Below, piece by piece: positions 1 to 6,796 of a stretch of DNA of 18,714 nt. Source of the DNA: an uncultured Peptostreptococcaceae bacterium (GTDB taxonomy: Bacteria > Bacillota > Clostridia > Tissierellales > Peptoniphilaceae); NCBI GenBank assembly GCA_947283485.1, contig CAMYOU010000021.1, positions 1 to 18,714 of the forward strand, in the 5' to 3' direction. Made by a program: the position numbers and the translations under genes. Each line of letters opens with the position of its first letter. Position 1 is the first letter of the stretch. Below the pieces are notes generated by a model. The model was not told the DNA's origin, searched no databases, and worked only from the letters and a program-made list of their open reading frames with translations.

Positions 1-16
1 AGGAGACAAAATAAAA

Positions 17-226
17 ATGAAAAAGAGTGAAGATTGGAATTGGTCTGCAGAAACGCTGAAAGAGATTATTAGAGATATATCTAATAGAAGAGATGAATAC
101 GTCAAGGAAAAAGACAATTCTGAATACTCAAAAGGTGTAATTGACGGGTACACTTTTGTGTTAGATTCCATAAAAAACGAATTAGAGGGTAGAGGCTATG
201 ATTTCAGGAATTGGATTGATTTATAA
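17..226 (+). CDS. small hypothetical protein (69 aa)
   Basis: I do not recognise this protein. It is a short, charged, soluble-looking product with no signal peptide or membrane segment, rich in Lys, Glu, Asp and Asn, and probably mostly helical (for example the stretch around EYSKGVIDGY, residues 37-46). The start is supported by an AGGAGA ribosome site at positions 1-6, about ten bases before the ATG. Its codons are visibly AT-richer than those of the genes further right, which is compatible with recent acquisition or with the edge of an accessory segment lying upstream of the window. The size and composition resemble small immunity or accessory proteins, but nothing in the sequence proves that. 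No terminator is obvious directly after it. Confidence 0.65.
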   Translation: MKKSEDWNWSAETLKEIIRDISNRRDEYVKEKDNSEYSKGVIDGYTFVLDSIKNELEGRGYDFRNWIDL

Positions 227-329
227 AAAGATCAGCTAATTCCCGCATGCGCAGGTGTGTGAACCCACCCAACAATAAAAGGGAAAATTGCATATAGCAA
301 CAATGGAGCACACATGATACCGGTACGGG

Positions 330-548
330 GTGAAAAGTTTGATTGATTGGATCAAGGTGGAGAATGCACGAAAAGTGAAAGTGACGCTAAAAGACGGAAG
401 TTTTGTGATCGGTAGCGGGGAAGGCTTGACGACTGCCGATGACTATGATGACGAAGAATACCAATACGACACATTTTCGATCGGACTTGCGGGCGGTGGA
501 GTCGCATTACCGGTCGATGAAATAGAATCTGTAGAGATCTATGAGTAA
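330..548 (+). CDS. small Sm/LSm-like or SH3-like barrel protein (72 aa)
   Basis: This is a small acidic protein with an all-beta pattern. VKVTLKDGSFVIGSG (residues 16-30) resembles the first strands of an Sm-like or SH3-like barrel, followed by an acidic DDYDDEEYQYD loop and the closing strands GGGVALPVDEIESVEI. Small Firmicutes proteins of this layout exist, but their function is unknown to me, and an RNA-binding role would be inference from the fold pattern only. Two starts are possible. The GTG at 330 has little ribosome site. The in-frame TTG at 339 sits about five bases after GGGGTGAA (327-334), so the protein may be three residues shorter. The gene stands alone and ends just before a strong hairpin terminator. 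Confidence 0.6.
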   Translation: MKSLIDWIKVENARKVKVTLKDGSFVIGSGEGLTTADDYDDEEYQYDTFSIGLAGGGVALPVDEIESVEIYE

Positions 549-555
549 AATGAGA

Positions 556-592
556 AGCAACGTCCGCATGTGCGGAGGTTGCTTTTCTTTTT
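556..592 (+). terminator. Rho-independent terminator after the LSm-like gene
   Basis: The arms AGCAAC-G-TCCGCA (556-568) and TGCGGA-G-GTTGCT (571-583) pair almost perfectly around a 2-base TG loop with one G/G mismatch, and a T-rich tail follows (TTTCTTTTTC). It separates the small genes from the ECF sigma cassette. Confidence 0.85.
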
Positions 593-652
593 CGCGGGGG
601 GCTGACGTCGTGTGGACGGATGTGGACGGGAGAAAAGAAAGAGGAAATCATT

Positions 653-680
653 TGTAACGTTTGACACTTCCGTTCGTCTA
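653..680 (+). promoter_or_regulatory. ECF-type promoter of the sigma factor operon
   Basis: TGTAAC (653-658) is followed after 16 bases by CGTC (675-678). This is the classical extracytoplasmic-function promoter form (AAC core at -35, CGTC or CGTA at -10, about 16 bases apart) known from Bacillus SigW, SigX and SigV targets. Its position about 27 bases before the sigma start codon suggests that the sigma factor transcribes its own operon. Confidence 0.75.
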
Positions 681-706
681 ATGAGTAGGAAGAGAGAAAG
701 GGTGTG

Positions 707-1207
707 ATGAACATGGAGTGTGGTTATGAAGCCGTCTATCGAGAGTATTTTTCCAAAGTGTATTTGTATATTCTCACAATGTGTCATGACGAGCATGTGG
801 CGGAGGAAATCACACAAGAAACATTTTTTAAAGCGCTTCGAAAGATGGACACTTTTCATGGGGATTGCAAGCTGTACACTTGGCTTTGTCAGATTGCAAA
901 GAATACATTCTATGACTTCTACAAAAAAGAGGGAAAGAAAGTTTCCATTCACGAATATGAGGATTCCTTGACCGATGGTATGGATTTTGCGATTGCATTG
1001 GAGGAAAAAGAGCGGGTTGTCGAGATCCATTCACTTTTGCACAGGCTCGAGGAGCCGTACAAGGAAGTCTTTACATTGAGGGTGTTTGCGGAATTATCTT
1101 TTGAGCAAATCGGAGATTTGTTCGAGAAATCCGCAGGATGGGCAAGAGTCGTGTTTTACAGAGCAAAAAATAAATTGATGGAGGCATATGATGAAAATGG
1201 ATTGTAG
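707..1207 (+). CDS. ECF (group 4, sigma-70 family) RNA polymerase sigma factor
   Basis: At 166 residues this has the usual ECF size, with only regions 2 and 4. Region 2 runs from about residue 8 to 75 (YREYFSKVYLYILTM, then EEITQETFFKALRKMDTF, the core- and -10-binding helices). Region 4 lies near the C-terminus (PYKEVFTLRVFAELSFEQIG, then a helix-turn-helix recognition helix ending in VVFYRAKNKL). There is no extra C-terminal domain. The ATG at 707 follows a GAGAAAGGG ribosome site; an in-frame GTG at 704 is less likely. The gene overlaps the anti-sigma gene by 17 bases, so the two are translationally coupled. It is preceded by an ECF-type promoter that fits autoregulation. The stimulus is not visible, but the downstream ABC transporter points to a cell-envelope or antimicrobial stress. 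Confidence 0.93.
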   Translation: MNMECGYEAVYREYFSKVYLYILTMCHDEHVAEEITQETFFKALRKMDTFHGDCKLYTWLCQIAKNTFYDFYKKEGKKVSIHEYEDSLTDGMDFAIALEEKERVVEIHSLLHRLEEPYKEVFTLRVFAELSFEQIGDLFEKSAGWARVVFYRAKNKLMEAYDENGL

Positions 1208-1514
1208 AGTCGTTCGGGATCTTCTTCCGTTGTACGTGGATGAAGTATGCAGCGAAGAAAGTCGAGAAATCGTCGAGGAGCATTTATCGGAATGCGAGAC
1301 ATGCACGAAAATCTTGGAACAGATGAAAGCGGAGACGATTTCCAAGGAAGAAGTGGAGATGAACTTAGAGGAAGCGGAGTCCATTCGCAATCTCTCCAGG
1401 AAATGGAATCGAGAACTATGGACGGCGACTCTGAGAGGGGTCGGGTCGACAATCCTTGTGCTCTCTCTCATTTTTCTTGTCGTGTATATCTTTGTCGGGA
1501 TCAAAAGAGTCTAG
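1191..1514 (+). CDS. anti-sigma factor with zinc-finger (zf-HC2/ZAS) domain and one membrane segment
   Basis: The 107-residue protein opens with a ZAS-type zinc site, Cys5 plus His31-x3-Cys35-x2-Cys38 (HLSECETC), after the typical RDLLPLYVDEVCSEESR stretch. A charged linker follows, then one hydrophobic membrane segment at about residues 86-104, with only a few residues left outside. Proteins of this design bind the partner ECF sigma at the inner face of the membrane and release it after proteolysis or a conformational signal. The ATG at 1191 is preferred over the adjacent ATG at 1188 because GGAGG (1180-1184) is then six bases away. The very short extracytoplasmic tail means that sensing is probably done elsewhere, perhaps by the transporter encoded downstream. 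Confidence 0.88.
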   Translation: MKMDCRVVRDLLPLYVDEVCSEESREIVEEHLSECETCTKILEQMKAETISKEEVEMNLEEAESIRNLSRKWNRELWTATLRGVGSTILVLSLIFLVVYIFVGIKRV

Positions 1515-1530
1515 TGCAGAAGTCTTCCCT

Positions 1531-1647
1531 ATGAAATGCAAAGGAAAGATGCTCACTGCCGTCATCGTAGCAGTGCTTTTCCTCACGATGAGTTTTTTGA
1601 CGATCAAAGTCATAGAAAACAAGGGGGGGTCGAAATGTATCGAATAG
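1531..1647 (+). CDS. possible 38-residue single-span membrane peptide
   Basis: A short frame begins MKCKGKMLTAVIVAVLFLTM and contains one hydrophobic span (residues 7-24) behind a Lys-rich N-terminus, the usual inside-positive arrangement. It starts 17 bases after the anti-sigma stop and its end overlaps the ABC ATPase start by 13 bases, which fits operon geometry. Against it, there is no convincing ribosome site before the ATG, and the size makes chance possible. The seven-G run at 1623-1629 lies inside it and also serves as the ribosome site of the ATPase gene. It could be a small transporter partner or a leader peptide for coupling. I do not recognise a family. Confidence 0.4.
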   Translation: MKCKGKMLTAVIVAVLFLTMSFLTIKVIENKGGSKCIE

Positions 1648-2339
1648 AAGTTTGTAATCTCAGTAAGAGTTATGGAAAGCATCGGATCTTGGAGGACGTA
1701 TCGTACGGTGTCCGAGAGGGGAAGATCTACGGTTTGCTCGGAAAAAACGGATCGGGAAAGACGACTTTTCTAAAAATCATTGCCCGATTGATTCCGATAA
1801 GAATGTATGCCGACAAGGTAACCATGATGGATGCCAAAGGAAGACTCTCGGCTTTCATCGATCAACCGGCTTGTTATATGAATCTTCGCGTGATCGACAA
1901 TCTTCGTCTGTATGCGATGTTGCATATGAAGAATCCACACAAAAGGGATGAAGCACTGCAAAGAACGATTGAAGATTTTGAACTCCGATCGATGTTAAAA
2001 AAGAAAGCGGGGGAGTTATCGTTGGGCATGTTTCAGAAAGTAAAGTCTGCGATGACATTTCTTTCCGATGCCGATCTATTGATCTTCGATGAACCGTTCA
2101 ACGGTTTGGATATGGAGGCGTCTTTGTTCATACAAGAAAAAATGAACGCGGCAAAGGCAAGCGGGAAGACCATCATTATCACGAGTCATCAAATCGATAA
2201 ACTCGTGCAAATTTGTGATTCTTTCGTCGTACTGCATGAGGGAAAACTGACGCCGATCCATACCGATGCATTGCAAAAGAAGAGTCTTGAGGAAATGTAC
2301 AGTCGTATTTTAGAGGAAGGGGAAGAAAAGTGTTCGTGA
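1635..2339 (+). CDS. ABC transporter ATP-binding protein, BcrA-like (antibiotic/bacteriocin resistance type)
   Basis: The 234-residue nucleotide-binding subunit carries Walker A (GLLGKNGSGKTT, about residues 36-47), a Q-loop in the form IDQPACY typical of the BcrA group, a signature LSLGMFQK, Walker B LLIFDEP with the D-loop NGLD, and the switch histidine in ITSH. The signature is somewhat degenerate (LSLGM rather than LSGGQ), which is common in this group. The start is placed at 1635, preceded by the AGGGGGGG site. The frame stays open upstream back to the anti-sigma stop, but that upstream stretch does not look coding in this frame. It ends inside the permease gene (10-base overlap). With that permease it should form an exporter that expels or detoxifies membrane-active compounds; the substrate is inference. 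Confidence 0.9.
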   Translation: MYRIEVCNLSKSYGKHRILEDVSYGVREGKIYGLLGKNGSGKTTFLKIIARLIPIRMYADKVTMMDAKGRLSAFIDQPACYMNLRVIDNLRLYAMLHMKNPHKRDEALQRTIEDFELRSMLKKKAGELSLGMFQKVKSAMTFLSDADLLIFDEPFNGLDMEASLFIQEKMNAAKASGKTIIITSHQIDKLVQICDSFVVLHEGKLTPIHTDALQKKSLEEMYSRILEEGEEKCS

Positions 2340-3085
2340 AAAGAGAGTGCTTTAGAGCCGTAAAAAGCGTTCATATTCAGGTCCTCTTCGCGATCATCAT
2401 CGCATGGGGCAGTCTTTTTACTTTTTTTGTCGGCAATGGAAACAAAATCGGAATTTCCGTTTTTGGAGAATTAACGATGTATAAAAATATGTCGGAAGTT
2501 CTTTTGAATGGACTTAACTTTACCAAGGGACTGGGTTTTCTCATTACGCTGGCGATTGCTCTGGGGATCGCGCAAGAGTATCGATATCGCACATGGGTAC
2601 ATTTCATCGGATCGGGGATGGATCGGTGCGCCGTTTATCTTGGGAAATATGTCTTTGCCTTGGGACTTGCCATTGCCCCTTTTCTTACGTATACGATGTC
2701 CGCCTATTTGACGTCGGTCGGTATGGGGAAGACGATGAGATTCGATCAAATCCTTTTTGTAATCGAGCGAGGCATCATTGTGTACGGGACCTTGGCGGGC
2801 ATTGTCGTCTTCCTCTCGATGAGTTCGAAGAACTATGTTTCCGGGATTCTTTTCCCTTTGGCATTTGTCTTTTGTGAAAAAGATATGTTCGTGATGATGC
2901 GTACACTGCTCGAGAAGGCAAAAATCCATACGGGACTCTTGGGGAGATATACACTCTTACAAATCAATACAGTCGCCCCGTGTGAGGGAACGCATGTGTT
3001 TTTCGAGATGCTCCTGCCAGGCGTTGCGATTACGATCGTCGTGACGCTTCTCGGGTATTTTCTTTTCTCCAAATATGAGTTATAG
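2330..3085 (+). CDS. ABC transporter permease (ABC-2 / BcrB-like)
   Basis: The 251-residue integral membrane protein has about six hydrophobic spans, at residues 13-35, 61-82, 105-128, 143-165, 170-187 and 229-247, in the pattern of ABC-2 or BcrB-type permeases. The helix pair after TKGLGFLITL and the amphipathic EYRYRTWVHFIGSG segment match the coupling region of those proteins. Translation starts at GTG 2330 within the end of the ATPase gene, with a GAGGAAGGGGAAG ribosome site a few bases upstream, so the two subunits are coupled. It is the last gene of the ECF cassette: about 100 bases after its stop lies a terminator. Its sequence is too diverged for me to assign a substrate. Confidence 0.82.
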   Translation: MFVKRECFRAVKSVHIQVLFAIIIAWGSLFTFFVGNGNKIGISVFGELTMYKNMSEVLLNGLNFTKGLGFLITLAIALGIAQEYRYRTWVHFIGSGMDRCAVYLGKYVFALGLAIAPFLTYTMSAYLTSVGMGKTMRFDQILFVIERGIIVYGTLAGIVVFLSMSSKNYVSGILFPLAFVFCEKDMFVMMRTLLEKAKIHTGLLGRYTLLQINTVAPCEGTHVFFEMLLPGVAITIVVTLLGYFLFSKYEL

Positions 3086-3336
3086 ACGGTATGCATTTGG
3101 CACACGGAACTTTGTTCGTGATGGATCCGTTTTAATGGGCAGGAATGCCTTGCTTTCATGTCATCTATTTCTTTTCATACAAAAAGGCAACGCGATGCGT
3201 TGTTTTTTTGTTTCTTAGAACGGGATAATTTTGACGTTTTTGGATACGTCGTCATTAGGTTTTTGAAAATGTCGTGCGGATCTTCGCAGATTATCGTCAT
3301 CTGATTCCCTTTTTGCGTAAAGAGTCTCCTCATGAA
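3086..3336 (+). other. intergenic region between the ECF cassette and the phosphate operon
   Basis: This stretch (with the pst promoter region, 331 bases in all) holds no convincing gene on either strand. It contains the terminator at 3188-3209. From about 3210 to 3336 I see no clear element apart from a weak hairpin GACGT/ACGTC (about 3234-3251) without a T tail. Confidence 0.6.
3188..3209 (+). terminator. Rho-independent terminator of the ECF/ABC operon
   Basis: CAACGC (3188-3193) and GCGTTG (3197-3202) form a perfect six-base stem around a GAT loop, followed directly by seven T's (3203-3209). The stem is short but the T tail is strong. Confidence 0.75.
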
Positions 3337-3390
3337 TTAACTTTGATTTTACATGGCGGGGATTTTGATTTAACAACGCATTGTTATATT
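3337..3390 (+). promoter_or_regulatory. PhoP-box repeats and promoter of the pst operon
   Basis: TTAACT (3337), TTTACA (3348) and TTAACA (3370) sit exactly 11 or 22 bases apart; the phase position 3359 is degenerate (GGGATT). The PhoP box known from Bacillus is a set of TTAACA-like hexamers at 11-base spacing. The longer direct repeat TTTGATTTTACA / TTTGATTTAACA (3342-3353 and 3364-3375) covers two of them. A -10-like TATATT (3385-3390) follows, with no good -35, as expected for an activator-dependent promoter. The AAAGGAGGA ribosome site of pstS lies at 3401-3410. Confidence 0.7.
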
Positions 3391-3416
3391 GGCCTTGTAC
3401 AAAAGGAGGAATAAAA

Positions 3417-4316
3417 ATGTTTAAAAAATTCAAGGTATTCGGTATTTTGTTGGCAGTTCTTATGCTTGCAGTCGCTTGCGGGCAAAATGACGCACCGGTT
3501 TCGTCGGGTTCGGGGAAAGAAGCTTCGGCTCCGACTGAGGCCGGGGAGGGGATGAAGGGCGAGATCGCAGTTATTTCGAGGGAAGAAGGTTCGGGTACGC
3601 GCGGAGCGTTTGTCGAGCTTGTCGGGGTTGAAAAGGACAAGAACGACGCGACGACGCCGGAGGCTGTTGTGCAGAACAACACCGAGGCTGTCATCACGAC
3701 GGTTGCCGGTGAAAAGAATGCCATCGGCTATATTTCACTCGGTTCGCTCAAAGATTCGGTCAAAGCGATGAAGGTGGATGGCGTTGAGGCGACGGCTGAG
3801 AACGTTGCAAACGGCAGTTACAAGATTGCAAGACCGTTCAATATTGCAACGAACGGTGAGCCTGAGGGAATCGTCAAGGATTTTATCGCGTTCATTCTGG
3901 GAGACGAGGGTCAAGAGATCGTTGTCGAGAAGGGGTATGTCAAGAGTCCGGAAGCAAAGGCCTACACGGCAGGATCGGATCTCAAGGGTGCAATCGCGAT
4001 TGCGGGTTCCTCCTCGGTAACGCCGCTGATGGAAAAACTTGCCGAAGCGTATATGGCAAAGAATCCGAATGTCAAGATTCAAGTCAATCTCTCCGACTCG
4101 ACGACGGGTATGCAATCTGTCAAAGACGGCATTGCGGATATCGGGATGGCTTCGAGAGAGCTCAAGGAGTCCGAAAAAGATCTTACGAAGAATGTCATCG
4201 CGATGGACGGCATTGCAGTCGTTGTCAACAAGGCAAATTCGATGGATTCGATTTCGATGGATGTCCTACAGAAGATTTATCTTGGAGAAATCTTAGACTG
4301 GGAAGAAGTTAAGTAA
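3417..4316 (+). CDS. pstS: phosphate ABC transporter substrate-binding lipoprotein PstS, halves in permuted order
   Basis: The 299-residue lipoprotein should capture inorganic phosphate at the outer membrane face and deliver it to PstCA. A signal peptide ends in the lipobox A-V-A-C, so Cys21 is the lipid anchor, followed by a Ser/Gly/Glu-rich linker. All PstS motifs are present but in reversed order. SREEGSGTRGAF (54-65), TTVAGEKNAIGYISLG (94-109) and RPFNIATNGEPEGIVKDF (139-156), which belong to the second half of the classical protein, come first. AGSSSVTPL (196-204), SDSTTGMQSV (226-235), ADIGMASRE (240-248) and DGIAVVVN (264-271), which normally come first, are at the end. The start at 3417 follows the AAAGGAGGA site; an upstream in-frame ATG at 3381 lies before the ribosome site. 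It is the first gene of the operon. Confidence 0.95.
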   Translation: MFKKFKVFGILLAVLMLAVACGQNDAPVSSGSGKEASAPTEAGEGMKGEIAVISREEGSGTRGAFVELVGVEKDKNDATTPEAVVQNNTEAVITTVAGEKNAIGYISLGSLKDSVKAMKVDGVEATAENVANGSYKIARPFNIATNGEPEGIVKDFIAFILGDEGQEIVVEKGYVKSPEAKAYTAGSDLKGAIAIAGSSSVTPLMEKLAEAYMAKNPNVKIQVNLSDSTTGMQSVKDGIADIGMASRELKESEKDLTKNVIAMDGIAVVVNKANSMDSISMDVLQKIYLGEILDWEEVK

Positions 4317-4318
4317 GC

Positions 4319-5209
4319 GTGCGCGAGATGGTAGATCCTACGAGAAGAAGTTTTTATCGAAAAGAGAAGACGTTTAAGACGATCGCGCTGATCTCGACTT
4401 TGACTTCGATCGTGGCGGTCGCGGTGATTTCACTCTTTATCTTTTCGCGAGGGATACCGACTATTTCTCAGATCGGATTTGGCAAGTTTCTTGGGGGGAC
4501 CGGGTGGTCCCCTCTTGCCAATCCGCCCGTATTCGGCATTTTGCCGTTTATCATATCGAGTGTTTGGGTGACGCTCGGAGCAATGGTCTTGGGCGTGCCG
4601 ACAGGTATTTTTACGGCTGTTTTCATGGCGAAGTATTGTCCCAAACGTTGGCTTCCGCATTTTACGGCGGGGGTGAATCTCATGGCGGGGATTCCGTCGA
4701 TTATCTACGGCTTTTTCGGTCTGACGGTTCTGGTCCCCGCGATCGGGTCCATGATCGGGCGCAACGGGCTTACAATGCTCGCGGCGATCATCGTGCTTGC
4801 GATTATGATTTTGCCGACAGTGATTTCGCTTTCTCATGCAGCGATTTTGCAGGTGGATCCGGCCTATTATGAAGGTGCGATGGCGCTCGGCGCGACGAAA
4901 GAACGCTCGATTTTTACCGTCGTGCTTCCGGCGGCACGGTCGGGGATTCTGTCGGCCGTGATTCTCGGGATGGGCAGGGCAATCGGCGAGACGATGGCGG
5001 TCATTCTCGTAGCGGGCGGTCAACCGCGGATGCCGAAGGGTTTGTTCCGCGGCGTGCGTACGCTTACGATGAATATCGCGATGGAGATGGGGTATGCGGA
5101 AGGTCTGCACAGACAATCGCTCGTGGCGACGGGTGCCGTGCTGTTCCTTTTTATCCTCATCATCAATATCGCGTTTGTCATCAATAAGAGAAAGGCGCAA
5201 AAACCATGA
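4319..5209 (+). CDS. pstC: phosphate ABC transporter permease PstC
   Basis: The 296-residue membrane protein has an N-terminal span (about 21-44) and a five-helix binding-protein-dependent transport core. The EAA-type coupling loop is YYEGAMALGATKERSIFTVV, followed by LPAARSGILSAVILGMGRAIGETMAV split across two helices, which is characteristic of PstC/PstA. PNPPV-like loop residues (ANPPVFGILPF) near residue 70 are typical of PstC. With PstA it forms the transmembrane channel driven by PstB. Translation begins at GTG 4319, two bases after the pstS stop; ATG 4328 is an alternative. Its stop overlaps the pstA start by four bases (ATGA). Confidence 0.94.
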   Translation: MREMVDPTRRSFYRKEKTFKTIALISTLTSIVAVAVISLFIFSRGIPTISQIGFGKFLGGTGWSPLANPPVFGILPFIISSVWVTLGAMVLGVPTGIFTAVFMAKYCPKRWLPHFTAGVNLMAGIPSIIYGFFGLTVLVPAIGSMIGRNGLTMLAAIIVLAIMILPTVISLSHAAILQVDPAYYEGAMALGATKERSIFTVVLPAARSGILSAVILGMGRAIGETMAVILVAGGQPRMPKGLFRGVRTLTMNIAMEMGYAEGLHRQSLVATGAVLFLFILIINIAFVINKRKAQKP

Positions 5210-6045
5210 AGACATCGTCCAACATCTTAAAAGCGCTCGTCTATTTCTTCGCCGCACTCACGATTTTGTGTTTGGCGTTTGTGATTGTCTTTGTTCTCGT
5301 GCGCGGGCTGCCGCATCTTAAGCCGGATCTTTTCCGTGTCAAATATACGAGTGACAATGCGTCAATGTTTCCTGCGATCATCAACACGCTCATCATGGTC
5401 TTGCTGGCGCTTATCGCCGCTGTGCCGATCGGAATTTTCACGGCGGTTTATCTTGCGGAGTATGCGGATTCCAACAATATCATTGTGCGGATCGTGCGCG
5501 TGACGGCGGATACGCTCTCGGCGATTCCGTCGATCGTGTACGGTCTCTTCGGCCAGCTCTTTTTTGTCATCTATCTCAAATGGAACATTTCGATCCTGGC
5601 GGGGGCGATGACGACGGCGATTATGATTTTGCCGCTCGTGATGCGTGCGACGGAGGAGGCGCTCATTGCGGTGCCGCAATCGCTGCGCGACGCGAGTTAC
5701 GGGCTCGGCGCGGGGCAGGTACGCACGATTACGAGGATCGTCGTCCCGACGGCGATGCCCGGGATTCTTGCCGGCGTCATTCTCGGGATCGGGCGCATTG
5801 TCGGCGAAACGGCCGCTCTTCTCTTTACCTCGGGTGCGGTTGCCGAAATCCCGAAGAAACTGGTGGGGAACGCTGCCGGCGGCAGGACGCTCGCAATGCA
5901 TATGTATGCCCTGTCTTCCGAGGGGTTCTATGTGAATGAAGCCTATGCAACGGGTGTGGTTCTTCTCATCCTTGTGCTTCTCATGAATGGCCTTTCGACA
6001 CATTTTGCCAAAAAACTTGGAAAGGATACCGGAACCAATGAGTAA
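5206..6045 (+). CDS. pstA: phosphate ABC transporter permease PstA
   Basis: The 279-residue second permease of the Pst complex has an N-terminal span at about residues 10-31, a periplasm-side segment (KYTSDNASMFPAIINTL), then the transport core with the coupling loop DASYGLGAGQVRTITRIVVP and the conserved GETAALLFTSG stretch that distinguishes PstA. The last helix is VLLILVLLMNGLSTHF. It starts at an ATG overlapping the pstC stop and ends eight bases inside pstB, so expression of the three subunits is tightly coupled. Confidence 0.94.
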   Translation: MKTSSNILKALVYFFAALTILCLAFVIVFVLVRGLPHLKPDLFRVKYTSDNASMFPAIINTLIMVLLALIAAVPIGIFTAVYLAEYADSNNIIVRIVRVTADTLSAIPSIVYGLFGQLFFVIYLKWNISILAGAMTTAIMILPLVMRATEEALIAVPQSLRDASYGLGAGQVRTITRIVVPTAMPGILAGVILGIGRIVGETAALLFTSGAVAEIPKKLVGNAAGGRTLAMHMYALSSEGFYVNEAYATGVVLLILVLLMNGLSTHFAKKLGKDTGTNE

Positions 6046-6787
6046 AATGAGCATCAAAAATTTCAATTCCTATTACGGTGACTTTCACGCCATCAAGGAT
6101 ATCAATATGGAAATTGAAGAAAATGAGATCACGGCTTTTATCGGACCGTCCGGTTGCGGCAAGTCCACACTCTTAAAAAGTCTCAATCGCATGAACGATC
6201 TTGTTCCTTCTTATAGCAAAGATGGTACAATTCTCTTAGACGGGCAGGATGTTTTTCACGAGATCGATGTCTATGATCTGAGAAAACGCGTGGGAATGGT
6301 GTTTCAAAAACCGAATCCGTTCCCGATGTCTATCTATGACAATATCGCTTACGGTCCGCGAACGCACGGCATCAGGAACAAAGCCGCACTCGATGAGATT
6401 GTGGAGCGTTCTTTGAAACAGGCGGCGATTTTTGATGAGGTGAAGGACAATCTCGGGAAGTCCGCGCTCGCGCTCTCGGGCGGGCAACAACAGAGGATTT
6501 GCATTGCACGCGCCATGGCGGTCGAGCCGGAGGTCATACTTCTCGACGAACCGACGTCGGCTCTCGATCCGATCTCGACTTCGAAAATCGAAGAACTGCT
6601 CGACGAGATCAAGAAACAATATACAATCATCATCGTGACGCACAATATGCAGCAAGCGACGCGAGTATCGGACAAGACAGGATTTTTCCTTCTGGGAGAA
6701 CTCGTTGAATTTACGGACACGGAGACGCTCTTTAGTCTTCCCAAAGATCAGCGCACAGAGGACTATATCACGGGCAGATTCAGTTAG
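6038..6787 (+). CDS. pstB: phosphate ABC transporter ATP-binding protein PstB
   Basis: The 249-residue ATPase powers phosphate import through PstCA. Walker A is GPSGCGKST (36-44), the following helix carries the PstB-typical LLKSLNRMNDL, the Q-loop region reads VGMVFQKPNPFPMSIYDNIA, the signature is LSGGQQQR, and Walker B is VILLDEPTSALDP with the switch His in IIVTHNMQQA. The length is normal for the family. The start at ATG 6038 (MSKMSI) overlaps the end of pstA; GGAAAGGA lies upstream, and ATG 6047 is a second candidate. Its stop codon is part of the AGGAGG ribosome site of phoU, so the two genes are read together. Confidence 0.96.
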   Translation: MSKMSIKNFNSYYGDFHAIKDINMEIEENEITAFIGPSGCGKSTLLKSLNRMNDLVPSYSKDGTILLDGQDVFHEIDVYDLRKRVGMVFQKPNPFPMSIYDNIAYGPRTHGIRNKAALDEIVERSLKQAAIFDEVKDNLGKSALALSGGQQQRICIARAMAVEPEVILLDEPTSALDPISTSKIEELLDEIKKQYTIIIVTHNMQQATRVSDKTGFFLLGELVEFTDTETLFSLPKDQRTEDYITGRFS

Positions 6788-6796
6788 GAGGATGCG

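Noticed and set aside
240..300. GC-rich stretch after the first gene as a terminator
   Set aside because: The possible stems (for example GGTG with CACC) are short and no T run follows.
1515..1634. upstream extension of the ABC ATPase to an ATG at 1536
   Set aside because: The added 33 residues are His/Arg-rich and unlike an ABC N-terminus; MYRIEVCNLSKSYG at 1635 is the standard beginning and has a ribosome site.
3234..3251. hairpin GACGT/ACGTC in the intergenic region as a second terminator or riboswitch
   Set aside because: The stem is short, the loop is long and there is no T tail; a functional terminator already lies 30 bases upstream.
4430..5257. 275-codon open frame on the minus strand, antisense to pstC
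   Set aside because: The product is Arg/His/Asn-rich and featureless and lies entirely opposite a recognisable permease gene.
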